Shown piece by piece: positions 1 through 7,166 of a DNA stretch of 22,296 bases. The stretch spans positions 39,829 to 62,124 of the forward strand of contig FR884091.1 of NCBI GenBank assembly GCA_000435975.1, in the 5' to 3' direction. Position 1 is the first letter of the stretch, and each line of letters starts with the position of its first letter. The translations under genes and the position numbers were made by a program. The notes beneath the pieces are model-generated. The model saw only the letters and a list, made by a program, of their open reading frames with translations. It did no database searches and had not been told where the DNA came from. This DNA is from Oscillibacter sp. CAG:241 (GTDB lineage: Bacteria; Bacillota; Clostridia; Oscillospirales; Oscillospiraceae).

Positions 1-551
1 AGGGTCAGCAGGTCGTCCCGCTGACCCCGCAGATTCAGCTCCGCCGGATCCAGGGTCAGCTCCCCGGCGGTGAAGCCGGTGGCGGTGCTGCCCACGATGT
101 CGCAGTGGATGGGGACGGTCTTGCTGTCCATCTCCCCCACGGTAACGGTAACGCTGTAGGCGCTGGCGTGATCCACGGAAATTTTGCTGCGCTGGATGTC
201 GTCCTGATAATACACCTGATACGTCAGTGTCTGCTGTCCGGTCTCCTGGATGGAGCTGGTGTCCGCCACGATGCGGACCTTGCTCTTGTCCAGCTTGAAC
301 AGCTCGCTGCGGGGCCCCTTGAGCACCAGGTCGATGGTGGTGTCGTAGCCCGACAGCAGCATCAGATTCTTGTCCGCCAGGGTAGTATCCTCGCCGGAGA
401 ACTCCACCGGAACGTTTTTGACCTTCATGGTCACCTCCACGGAAAGCCCCCGGTCCACATAGACCCACAGGGCAATGGCCACTAGGATGGAGATGACGAT
501 GCGGATGGCCTTGCGGCTTTTGTTGGCGTTGGTGTTATTCTTGGTTTCCAT
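1..551 (-). CDS. cdaR: CdaR, YbbR-domain regulator of diadenylate cyclase (partial, 3' end outside window)
   Basis: The minus-strand frame opens at ATG 551 and stays open to the window edge, giving 183 residues without a stop. The product has a basic N-terminus, one membrane segment at about residues 17-31 (IRIVISILVAIALWVYV) and an extracytoplasmic beta-rich stretch with repeated YbbR-like units such as VPVEFSGED and a later unit starting SKTVPIHCDIVG. YbbR proteins are membrane-anchored and modulate the CdaA diadenylate cyclase. The start overlaps the end of cdaA by 17 bp on the same strand, which indicates translational coupling in a cdaA-cdaR operon. The family assignment rests on the domain pattern together with this conserved neighbourhood. 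Further YbbR repeats are expected beyond position 1. Confidence 0.88.
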   Translation of the reverse strand, partial: METKNNTNANKSRKAIRIVISILVAIALWVYVDRGLSVEVTMKVKNVPVEFSGEDTTLADKNLMLLSGYDTTIDLVLKGPRSELFKLDKSKVRIVADTSSIQETGQQTLTYQVYYQDDIQRSKISVDHASAYSVTVTVGEMDSKTVPIHCDIVGSTATGFTAGELTLDPAELNLRGQRDDLLT

Positions 552-1431
552 TCTGCTCCCCCTTTCTATGGGCGTGCAGCAGCTCCCGCAGGGACAGGCG
601 GGGCTTGTCCGACTCCTCCTCCGGCTGGGGCATCAGCTCGTTGCACAGCAGCTGACGGAGCGTCTCCGGCATCAGGTGCCGCTTCAGCATTCCGCCGATG
701 GCCACGGAGATGGAGCCTGTCTCCTCCGATACGATGACCACCACTGCGTCGGAGTTTTCGCTCATGCCGATGCCCGCACGGTGACGCATACCCAGATCGC
801 GGCTGAGGTTCACATTCTTCGACAGAGGCAGCATGCATCCGGCGCCTAAGATCCGGCCCTGCCGGATGATAACGGCGCCGTCGTGCATGGGGGCCTTCAC
901 GAAAAAGATATTCTTCAGCAGCTCGCTGGATACCGCCGCGTCCAGAGTGGTGCCGCTGCGGACGATATCGTCCAGCAGCAGCTTCCGCTCGAACACAATC
1001 AGCACACCCGTGCGGGTCTTGGCCATGTCGGTGCAGGCCACCACGGTCTGGTCAATGGCCCGCTCCAGCTCCGACGACTGCTGCTCCGGCTGGAAAATCC
1101 GCAGCAGGCGGATGTTCCGGCTGCCCACCTTTTCCAGCAGCTGCCGGATCTCCGGCTGAAACAGGATGATTAGGGCCAGAACGCCCCATTCCACCATGTG
1201 GCTGAGGATATAGTTCACGCCCCGCAGATTCAGGGCCGCCGGGGACGACAGCCACAGGGCCACCAGAAAGATGGCAACGCCCTTGAGGATATTCTCCGCC
1301 CTGGTGCTGCGCACCAGACACAGGATCTTATACACCAGATAGGCGATGATGGCCACGTCCAGCACATCCATGGGCCGGATCAGCGACAAATACCGCCCCG
1401 CCCGCTCCAATACAGATACAATAGCTTCCAT
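535..1431 (-). CDS. cdaA: Diadenylate cyclase CdaA (DacA), membrane-bound c-di-AMP synthase
   Basis: The 298-residue protein condenses two ATP into cyclic-di-AMP, a messenger for cell-wall, potassium and osmotic homeostasis. Hydrophobic segments lie near residues 23-40, 49-63 and 76-92, followed by a DisA_N catalytic domain. Both signature motifs are intact: DGA at about 184-186 (in PMHDGAVII) and RHR at about 216-218 (in GMRHRAGIG). The frame is open eight codons further upstream, but ATG 1431 is preferred because AAGGAAGGG lies at correct spacing before it and nothing comparable precedes the upstream ATG at 1455. It ends within the start of cdaR. Length and order match CdaA of Bacillus and Clostridia. 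Confidence 0.95.
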   Translation of the reverse strand: MEAIVSVLERAGRYLSLIRPMDVLDVAIIAYLVYKILCLVRSTRAENILKGVAIFLVALWLSSPAALNLRGVNYILSHMVEWGVLALIILFQPEIRQLLEKVGSRNIRLLRIFQPEQQSSELERAIDQTVVACTDMAKTRTGVLIVFERKLLLDDIVRSGTTLDAAVSSELLKNIFFVKAPMHDGAVIIRQGRILGAGCMLPLSKNVNLSRDLGMRHRAGIGMSENSDAVVVIVSEETGSISVAIGGMLKRHLMPETLRQLLCNELMPQPEEESDKPRLSLRELLHAHRKGEQNGNQE

Positions 1432-1458
1432 TTCAGGCGTCCCTTCCTTGCACATACC

Positions 1459-1501
1459 AATACGTATTTTACATTATATAAAATTTATTGGGAAAATGCA
1501 A
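1459..1501 (-). promoter_or_regulatory. Probable sigma-A promoter of cdaA-cdaR, with palindrome at the start site
   Basis: On the minus strand TTGCAT (1501-1496) and a perfect TATAAT (1478-1473) are separated by 17 bp, about 40 bp before the cdaA start. The 10-bp palindrome AATACGTATT (1459-1468) falls at the expected transcription start and could be an operator. The region is strikingly AT-rich between GC-rich genes. No experimental support. Confidence 0.72.
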
Positions 1502-1513
1502 CAAAAACGTCTG

Positions 1514-2656
1514 TCAAAGCTCTACATTTTCACGAAGCACCCGGGACACGGACCATACCAGGCGATCCGCCTGGTCCAACGTATTGAAAAACGACGTGCT
1601 CAGCCGCAGGGTTCCGGTTTCCAGCGTCCCCGCCGTCCGGTGGGCCAAAGGCGCACAGTGGAGCCCCGCCCGCAGAGCAATTCCCCGCCGGGCCAGATCT
1701 TCCCCCACCTCCTCGCAATTCCGTCCCTCCGTTACAAAGGATACAACGCCGGTCTGATGCCGAAGCTCCCGGTCCCAGAATATTCGCACCCCCGGCAGCC
1801 GCTCCAGCCCCTGGGCAGCCCGCTGCGCCACCCGACGCTCCCGGGCGGCGATGGCGTCCACTCCCTGCCGCCGCACGAACCGGATGCCCTCCAGCAGCCC
1901 TGCGATGCCCGGCATGTTGTGGGTCCCGGCCTCCAGTCGATCCGGCAGGTCCGGGGGCATATCCTGCAGGCGGGACATGCTGCCGGTTCCGCCATACAGC
2001 AGGGGCTTTGCCCCCTCCCCTCCGCACAGCAGCAGCCCCGTGCCCTGGGGGCCGTACAATCCCTTATGGCCGGGCAGGGCCACAAAGGCCGCCCCCCACC
2101 CGGACAGGTCCACCGGCAGCACCCCCGCCGACTGGGACGCGTCCACGATCAGGGGCGTTTCCGTCTCCCGGCAGGTCTCGGCAATGTCCGCCACCGGCAG
2201 GATCATGCCGAACACGTTGGAAACGTGGGTGCACACCACCGCCCGGGGCCGCAGCTGCCGGATGGCCCGGCGAAATTCCTCCGCCGCCAGGTCCGGCCGG
2301 AAAAGCGGCGTATCGATCACTGTCACCGACAGTCCCGGAATGGCATGCAGGGGCCGGGTCACGGCGTTGTGCTCATATCCGGAGATCACCACCCGGTCCC
2401 CGGACCCCAGCAGCGACCGAAGGGCAATGTTCAGTCCATGGGTGGCGCTTGTGGTGATGATAACGTTTTCCGGCTGCGGAACGCCCAGCAGCTCCGCCGC
2501 CTCCTGGCGGCACAGATAGGCCGTTTCCTCCGCCCGGCGGGAGGCGGGATAGCTCCCCCGCCCCGGGGAGCTCATAGCGTGCGTCGCCTGAGCCATGGCC
2601 CGGCCCACGGCGGCAGGCTTCTCCAGGGTGGTTGCCCCGGCGTCGAAATAGATCAT
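1514..2656 (-). CDS. Cysteine desulfurase-like aminotransferase class V protein
   Basis: A 380-residue fold-type I PLP enzyme of the NifS/SufS superfamily, expected to take sulfur (or selenium) from cysteine (selenocysteine) onto an active-site cysteine. Visible features: N-terminal FDAGATT, cofactor Asp and Gln in VDASQSAG (about 172 and 175), Schiff-base lysine in LPGHKGLYGPQG (about 198), RLEAGTHN (about 241-247), and a probable active cysteine in GLHCAPLAH (about 334). It resembles the desulfurase family that sits beside DUF3343 proteins more than housekeeping IscS. ATG 2656 is chosen because GGGAGG lies 7 bp upstream and the protein then begins exactly at the conserved N-terminus; the frame is open 60 codons further. 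Its ATG overlaps the stop of the DUF3343 gene (ATGA). The true sulfur acceptor is unknown. Confidence 0.9.
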   Translation of the reverse strand: MIYFDAGATTLEKPAAVGRAMAQATHAMSSPGRGSYPASRRAEETAYLCRQEAAELLGVPQPENVIITTSATHGLNIALRSLLGSGDRVVISGYEHNAVTRPLHAIPGLSVTVIDTPLFRPDLAAEEFRRAIRQLRPRAVVCTHVSNVFGMILPVADIAETCRETETPLIVDASQSAGVLPVDLSGWGAAFVALPGHKGLYGPQGTGLLLCGGEGAKPLLYGGTGSMSRLQDMPPDLPDRLEAGTHNMPGIAGLLEGIRFVRRQGVDAIAARERRVAQRAAQGLERLPGVRIFWDRELRHQTGVVSFVTEGRNCEEVGEDLARRGIALRAGLHCAPLAHRTAGTLETGTLRLSTSFFNTLDQADRLVWSVSRVLRENVEL

Positions 2657-2904
2657 TCCGCCGCCTCCCGATACCCCTCCTGCGTATGATGATAAACGGC
2701 CAGGGGCGTGATCCCCGCCGATTTCAGACAAGACAGCGCCTGCTCCAGCGCTCCGGGACGCAGCCGCACCGCATAGGCACAGCCCCGGTCCGTCAGTCCC
2801 ATAGGCGCACGCATCAGTGCAGCCCGGATGCCGCATCCGCCAAGGGCCCGCACCATGTGCTGAGCCTGTGTGATGGAGCGGGCCAGCAAAAGTTCATGGT
2901 CCAT
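2653..2904 (-). CDS. DUF3343-family small protein (putative Se/S carrier-like)
   Basis: An 83-residue protein with a short alpha/beta pattern, no signal peptide and no membrane segment. It starts with the DUF3343-like MDHELLLARSITQAQHMVRAL, has cysteines near residues 24, 42 and 59, and ends in a KSAGITPLAVYH-like stretch typical of the family. DUF3343 proteins are small, resemble TusA/YedF-type carriers and are often encoded beside NifS-like enzymes. Here it overlaps the following cysteine desulfurase-like gene by 4 bp, so the two are surely co-translated. GAGGAGG lies 7 bp before the ATG. A role as sulfur or selenium acceptor is inference from family and context. Confidence 0.8.
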   Translation of the reverse strand: MDHELLLARSITQAQHMVRALGGCGIRAALMRAPMGLTDRGCAYAVRLRPGALEQALSCLKSAGITPLAVYHHTQEGYREAAE

Positions 2905-2984
2905 GCTTATACCTCCTCACAGGGCAGTCTATGCCCCGCCCACCCGGATGGTGCCCCCGCCTTTTTGACAAGCTCACGATTCCT

Positions 2985-3034
2985 ACAGGAACAAAAAAGT
3001 TCCTGTTGCATTGGGTGACAAATCGTGTTACAAT
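2985..3034 (+). promoter_or_regulatory. pfkA promoter with upstream inverted repeat
   Basis: TTGCAT (3006-3011) and TACAAT (3029-3034) are spaced 17 bp apart, about 60 bp before the pfkA start. Immediately upstream, an inverted repeat ACAGGAAC (2985-2992), A6, GTTCCTGT (2999-3006) touches the -35 hexamer and could be an operator. Confidence 0.7.
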
Positions 3035-3057
3035 GTGCAAAATGATGTATGGTACAT

Positions 3058-3071
3058 TCGGAATGTTCCGA
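3058..3071 (+). promoter_or_regulatory. 14-bp perfect palindrome in the pfkA leader (candidate operator)
   Basis: TCGGAA-TG-TTCCGA lies about 20 bp downstream of the predicted transcription start and 25 bp before the pfkA ATG. It shares the GGAA/TTCC half-site core with the dyad that overlaps the -35 region. The cognate regulator is not known. Confidence 0.4.
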
Positions 3072-3096
3072 TATATACAGAGGGAGGAATTTTTCT

Positions 3097-4077
3097 ATGG
3101 CAGAAAGCGCAGTAAAACGGATCGGTGTTCTGACCAGCGGCGGCGACGCCCCGGGTATGAATGCGGCGGTGCGCTCCGTGGTGCGGTCCGCCCTGGACCG
3201 CGGCATCGAGTGCATAGGCATCCGGCGGGGCTGGTCCGGCCTGGTCAACGGTGACTTTTATCGCATGGATTCCGGCAGTGTCAGCCGCATCATCAACCGT
3301 GGCGGCACCATTCTCTACACCGCCCGCAGTGAGGAATTCCGCACGGCAGAGGGACAGGCCAAGGCTGCGGGGGTGTGCAAGCTGCTGGGACTGGACGGCA
3401 TCGTGGCCATCGGCGGCGACGGCACCTTCCGGGGCGCCCAGGAGCTCAGCAAATGCGGCGTATCTGTGGTGGGTATCCCCGGCACCATCGACAACGACAT
3501 CGTCTGCACGGACTACTCCATCGGCTTCGACACCGCCGCCAACACGGCGGTGGAATGCATCGATAAGCTGCGGGACACCATGCAGTCCCACGAGCGCTGT
3601 GCCGTGGTGGAGGTCATGGGCCGCCATGCCGGCTATCTGGCCCTGTATGTGGGCGTGGCCGTGGGTGCCACGGCAGTGCTGGTGCCGGAGCACCCCTATG
3701 ATTTCAAGGTCCAGGTGGCCGACAATATCCGCCATGCCCGACTCAATGGCAAGACCAACTTTATGATCGTAGTGGCCGAGGGCGCGGCCAGCGCCGTGGA
3801 GGTAGGCCGCCAGATTCAGGAGGAGCTGGCTCTGGATCCCCGGGTCACCATCCTGGGTCACATTCAGCGTGGCGGCAGCCCCACCGCCAAGGACCGGGTC
3901 ATGGCCACACGCATGGGCTACGAGGCCGTCCGCGTCCTGGCGGAAGGAAAGACCAACCGCGTGATCTGTGCCAGGGATGATCAGATCATCGACCTGGATA
4001 TCGACGAGGGTCTGGCTATGAAAAAGACCCTGAATTCCGAGGAGTTCAAGGTCATGACCGTGATGACGGGCATGTGA
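3097..4077 (+). CDS. pfkA: ATP-dependent 6-phosphofructokinase
   Basis: A 326-residue cytoplasmic enzyme phosphorylating fructose-6-phosphate to fructose-1,6-bisphosphate, the committed step of glycolysis. Motifs run in canonical order: GVLTSGGDAPGMN (about 10-22), GGDGTFRGA (about 106-114), PGTIDND with the catalytic Asp near 132, VMGRHAGYLAL (about 173-183) and GHIQRGGSPTAKDR (about 254-267). GGDG rather than GGDD and PGTIDND rather than PKTIDND point to ATP, not pyrophosphate, as donor. ATG 3097 is used because AGGGAGGA precedes it by 8 bp and the product then starts like other PfkA proteins; the frame is open 16 codons further upstream, through the promoter leader. It is monocistronic: own promoter and strong terminator. 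Confidence 0.97.
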   Translation: MAESAVKRIGVLTSGGDAPGMNAAVRSVVRSALDRGIECIGIRRGWSGLVNGDFYRMDSGSVSRIINRGGTILYTARSEEFRTAEGQAKAAGVCKLLGLDGIVAIGGDGTFRGAQELSKCGVSVVGIPGTIDNDIVCTDYSIGFDTAANTAVECIDKLRDTMQSHERCAVVEVMGRHAGYLALYVGVAVGATAVLVPEHPYDFKVQVADNIRHARLNGKTNFMIVVAEGAASAVEVGRQIQEELALDPRVTILGHIQRGGSPTAKDRVMATRMGYEAVRVLAEGKTNRVICARDDQIIDLDIDEGLAMKKTLNSEEFKVMTVMTGM

Positions 4078-4097
4078 TTCTGCCGCAAATGTATGGT

Positions 4098-4135
4098 TCC
4101 CCCTGTCATGCAGTGCATGACAGGGGGAGATTTTT
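4098..4135 (+). terminator. Rho-independent terminator of pfkA
   Basis: A 14-bp perfect stem (4098-4111 with 4115-4128; core CCCCCTGTCATGC) with a 3-nt loop is followed by AGA and T5, 20 bp after the pfkA stop. There is no U-run on the opposite strand, so it mainly serves pfkA, although it also lies just past the end of the convergent transporter gene. Confidence 0.92.
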
Positions 4136-4137
4136 GT

Positions 4138-5103
4138 TCAGGCGTCGTATACGCCCAGGATGACGATACCCGCCACCACCAGGGCGATCATGAGGTAATG
4201 CTTCAGGGACAGCTTTTCCTTCAGGAAAATGCGGCTCCACACCACCGACGCCACGCAGTAGGCGGAGATGATGGGGGCGGAAATGGCCACATGGGCCGTA
4301 TCGGACAGGGCGAAGATGTAGGCGAATTGGCCCGCCGTTTCAAACGCTGCGCCGGCGTACTTGGGGGCCTCCTGCCGGGCGATGAGCTTCTGCTTCCGGA
4401 TCAGCACCACATACACGAAGCACACGATGCCCGCCAGCAGAAACGTCAGCTCATAGGCGCAGTTGGCGGCGCTGGCGGCGTAGTCGGAGCACTCATCCGC
4501 CGTGGCGAACATCCCCTCTGCCAGTGCCCGGGCGGACAGCTTGTCCAGCACCCGGGAATCGGCAAAGGTGCCCGCCGCATCCAGTATGCAGTAGATAATG
4601 GGCAGCAGCAGGGCCAGGGCGGACTTGGCATAGCGGCGGTTGGCCGCCTCCTGCCGCTTCCGGCGCAGATCCTCGTCCTCATGGGCCTCCACTATGCCCA
4701 GGCCCACCACGCCCACGCATACCAGGGCCGTGGCCACCAGCTGGGCGGGTACCAGCTCGCCCATGCCGCCGGTGATCAGGCACAGCACCGCCACCAGCGC
4801 GCCGGAGGAGTTGCAGATGGGAGAGGAAATGGACAGCTCAATATACCGCAGGCCGATGTACCCCATGGCCATGGACGAGATGTACAGCAGCGACACCGGC
4901 AGATACGTCCAGATGATGTCCCAGGTCACCTGGGTGCCGCCGATAAAGATCTCATACGCTGCGTGCAGGCCCATGACCACGCCCACCGCCGTCACCATTT
5001 TCAGGTGGCTGTATTTATCGGTCTCCGACTGGCAGCCGATTTTGGAAAACAGGTCCGATCCGCTCCAGCACAGCAGAGCGATCAGGGAAAGCCAGAACCA
5101 CAT
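4138..5103 (-). CDS. EamA/DMT-superfamily transporter
   Basis: A 321-residue integral membrane protein with roughly ten hydrophobic segments in two halves, beginning MWFWLSLIALLCWSGSDLFSK, a typical EamA N-terminus. The second half ends with FLKEKLSLKHYLMIALVVAG, the usual EamA signature preceding the last helix. A longer hydrophilic stretch (about residues 140-160, EDEDLRRKRQEAANRR) separates the halves. Substrate cannot be read from sequence; DMT proteins move small metabolites, often amino acids. It lies 35 bp downstream of the methionine-gamma-lyase-family gene with AAGGAGA before its ATG, so it probably belongs to that operon and may carry a related substrate or product (inference). Confidence 0.85.
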   Translation of the reverse strand: MWFWLSLIALLCWSGSDLFSKIGCQSETDKYSHLKMVTAVGVVMGLHAAYEIFIGGTQVTWDIIWTYLPVSLLYISSMAMGYIGLRYIELSISSPICNSSGALVAVLCLITGGMGELVPAQLVATALVCVGVVGLGIVEAHEDEDLRRKRQEAANRRYAKSALALLLPIIYCILDAAGTFADSRVLDKLSARALAEGMFATADECSDYAASAANCAYELTFLLAGIVCFVYVVLIRKQKLIARQEAPKYAGAAFETAGQFAYIFALSDTAHVAISAPIISAYCVASVVWSRIFLKEKLSLKHYLMIALVVAGIVILGVYDA

Positions 5104-5138
5104 GTGATTTTTTCTCCTTTTACAATTACATTTTAAAA

Positions 5139-6422
5139 TTACATTTCGATGATCCCTGCGTCCAGCAGCTTCTGGATGCTCATGAGAATGCCCAGCTTGG
5201 CATGGAACCAGGTCAGGCCGCCCTGGAAATACACGGCGTAGGGCGGGCGGATGGGCCCATCGGCGGACAGCTCGATGGACGCGCCCTGGACGAAGGCTCC
5301 GGCAGCCATGATGACCTCCGACTCATACCCGGGCATGGCCCAGGGCTCCGGGGTCACATAGCTGTCCACCGGCGCGGCAGACTGGATGCCCTTGCAGAAG
5401 GCCACCATGGCCTCCCGGCTGCCCAGCTCCACCGCCTGGATAATATCCCGGCGGGTCTCGCCGCTGCCAGGCACTACCCGGAAGCCCAGCTTCTCATAGC
5501 ACCCGGCGGCAAACACCGCGCCCCGCACTGCGGAGGACACCACCGTGGGCGCCAGGAATAGTCCCTGGTAAAAGCTGGTCAAAAGGCCCAGGTTAGCGCC
5601 CACCTCACGGCCCAGGCCCGGAGCACTGAGCCGGTAGGCGCAGCGCTCGATGCACTCCTTCCTGCCGCAGACATAGCCGCCGGTGGGAGCCAGGCCGCCG
5701 CCCAGGTTCTTGATGAGACTGCCCACCACCATGTCGGCCCCCACATTGGTGGGCTCCTGGGTCTCCACGAACTCGCCGTAGCAGTTATCCACCATGCACA
5801 GCACGTCGGGCTTGCACTCCTTGCAGAAGGCAATGAGCTTTCCGATCTCCTCCACGGAATAGGATGGCCGGGTGGCATAGCCCTTGGACCGCTGGATGGT
5901 GATGAGCTTGGTTTTCTCGTTGATGGCCGCCCGGATGCCGTCATAGTCGAAGCCCCCGCCGGGCAGCAGGTCCACCTGCCGGTAGCTGACGCCATACTCC
6001 TTCAGGGAGCAGGGCGAGGGACGGATGCCGATGACCTCCTCCAGAGTGTCGTAGGGTCCGCCCACCGGAGACAAAAGCTCGTCGCCGGGCAGCAGATTGG
6101 CCCCCAGGGCCAGAGCCAGGGCATGGGTACCGCAGGTGATCTGGGGCCGCACCAAAGCCGCCTCCGTGCCGAAGCAGTCGGCATACACCCGCTCCAGATT
6201 GTCCCGCCCCTCGTCGTCGTAGCCGTAGCCCGTGGACAGGTTGAAGTGGGTGGCGTTCACCCGGTTTTTCTGCATGGCAGCGATAACCTTAGCCTGATTG
6301 AACTCCGCCACCCGGTCAATGTGCCGGAACTGGTCCGACAGCCCCGCCAGCACCTCCTGGCCGAAACGCAGCACCTTGTCGCTGACGCCCAGCTGGTTAT
6401 AGATGGAATTGGTATCCGTCAT
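5139..6422 (-). CDS. Methionine gamma-lyase family PLP protein (Met_gamma_lyase / YnbB-like)
   Basis: A 427-residue fold-type I PLP protein of the family long labelled 'aluminium resistance protein'. Supporting features are the substrate-region motif NLSTGYGYDDEGRDNLE, the glycine-rich CGTHALALALGANLLPGDE, the cofactor Asp in CMVDNCYGEFVE, the probable Schiff-base lysine in VGSLIKNLGGGLAPTGGY and the late SELSADGPIRPPY-type region. Members usually sit in small Firmicute operons and their physiological reaction is poorly defined; C-S lyase activity on sulfur amino acids is inferred from homology. Its ATG overlaps the stop of the upstream AbrB-type gene (ATGA), and an EamA transporter follows. 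Confidence 0.9.
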   Translation of the reverse strand: MTDTNSIYNQLGVSDKVLRFGQEVLAGLSDQFRHIDRVAEFNQAKVIAAMQKNRVNATHFNLSTGYGYDDEGRDNLERVYADCFGTEAALVRPQITCGTHALALALGANLLPGDELLSPVGGPYDTLEEVIGIRPSPCSLKEYGVSYRQVDLLPGGGFDYDGIRAAINEKTKLITIQRSKGYATRPSYSVEEIGKLIAFCKECKPDVLCMVDNCYGEFVETQEPTNVGADMVVGSLIKNLGGGLAPTGGYVCGRKECIERCAYRLSAPGLGREVGANLGLLTSFYQGLFLAPTVVSSAVRGAVFAAGCYEKLGFRVVPGSGETRRDIIQAVELGSREAMVAFCKGIQSAAPVDSYVTPEPWAMPGYESEVIMAAGAFVQGASIELSADGPIRPPYAVYFQGGLTWFHAKLGILMSIQKLLDAGIIEM

Positions 6423-6664
6423 TTCTCCTCATTCCTTCCCATATCTTCTAAGATCTGCTGCGCCACCCGGTCCAGCACCTCGGGCTTGGACAGCACCAGC
6501 CCGCTTTCGCCGCTGCCCAGCACCAGCACCGTATCCCCTGGCCGGATGCCGTAAAACTGCCGGGCCTCCTTGGGGATCACGATCTGTCCCCGCTCCCCTA
6601 CCCGGGCAGTACCGAAAATGCGGTGGCTCTTGGGCTTGCCCAGAATGTGCTTGCCCCCGGCCAT
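6419..6664 (-). CDS. AbrB/SpoVT-type DNA-binding protein
   Basis: An 81-residue protein with a swapped-hairpin AbrB domain: FGTARVGERGQIVIPKEAR followed by GIRPGDTVLVLG, the hallmark of SpoVT/AbrB/MazE proteins. A basic N-terminal extension (GGKHILGKPKSH) precedes it and a short helical tail follows. ATG 6664 is chosen because AGAGGTGAGG sits at suitable distance; a GTG three codons upstream (6673) has only GAGAG immediately against it. As first gene of the three-gene operon it may control its own transcription; the TCACA-N4-TGTGA dyad at 6691-6704 is the natural candidate site. It could instead be an orphan MazE-like antitoxin, but no toxin is adjacent. Confidence 0.88.
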   Translation of the reverse strand: MAGGKHILGKPKSHRIFGTARVGERGQIVIPKEARQFYGIRPGDTVLVLGSGESGLVLSKPEVLDRVAQQILEDMGRNEEK

Positions 6665-6690
6665 GCGCCTCACCTCTCAATTCATACTTT

Positions 6691-6740
6691 TCACACAAAT
6701 GTGACAGCAGACAGTATACCACGTTTTTCCCCATTTGCAA
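6691..6740 (-). promoter_or_regulatory. Promoter of the abrB-like / lyase / transporter operon, with dyad at +1
   Basis: On the minus strand TTGCAA (6740-6735) and TATACT (6718-6713) are spaced 16 bp apart. The inverted repeat TCACA-CAAA-TGTGA (6691-6704) sits at the predicted start of transcription and could be an autoregulatory operator. Confidence 0.65.
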
Positions 6741-7166
6741 GGGATATCTGGAAAAAACCGCAAAAAGGCCCACAGGCATTCTGAACCGCACCCCGTCAGG
6801 AGGACAGCAAAAAATAGAAAATTTCTCTGTTCAGCAGCCAATCGCTGCTGGCCGCTTTTGTACATCAAATATTTCGTGTATGTTCCGCACCGGGAAAGCC
6901 GGGAATCCGCTTGTATTCGCAGAAAGATTGCATTTGCGGCGATAACTTCCGTCACGTCTGTTGAAAGCCGAATGCTTGCTGTGTTATACTGTGTGTACAA
7001 ACGAACGAGTGGGCACGTTTGATGATCTGATCTACAATGACCTGCTACGTATGCCGTCATCGTTTTGAATGGTGATTCAAAGGCGCATCTCGAAGTGGTC
7101 ACGGAATATCAGCCTTTAGATCAGGCTCAATTATTATCATGAAGCAGACGATTGGAGAGATACCAT
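6741..7166. other. Long intergenic region, possible gene remnant and backbone/accessory boundary
   Basis: About 425 bases between the divergent promoters and the next gene contain no convincing complete gene. Composition shifts here from GC-rich backbone to more AT-rich sequence. At about 7007-7140 two short plus-strand frames read protein-like (FDDLIYNDLLRMPSS, then after a frame change NGDSKAHLEVVTEYQPLDQ), which suggests a decayed gene but I cannot identify it. A plus-strand promoter lies at 6961-6990. Confidence 0.45.
6961..6990 (+). promoter_or_regulatory. Candidate promoter for the accessory gene cluster
   Basis: TTGAAA (6961-6966) and TATACT (6985-6990) are spaced 18 bp apart, about 175 bp upstream of the first accessory gene. 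The long leader makes assignment to that gene uncertain. Confidence 0.5.

Noticed and set aside
1346..2689. Long open plus-strand frame (447 codons) opposite the cysteine desulfurase-like gene
   Set aside because: It is a compositional shadow in GC-rich DNA: rich in Pro, Arg, Gly, His and Gln, no domain pattern, and antisense to a well-recognised enzyme. The same applies to 4093-5136 and 12986-14401.
2962..2975. TTTTTGACAAGCT occurring both here and near 16227
   Set aside because: A 13-base match in two unrelated intergenic regions without any flanking similarity or a -10 box at the right distance here; best explained by chance.
6691..6704. TCACA-N4-TGTGA as a CRP/FNR site
   Set aside because: The spacing is shorter than the canonical CRP dyad and no CRP-type regulator is in the window; kept only as a generic candidate operator.
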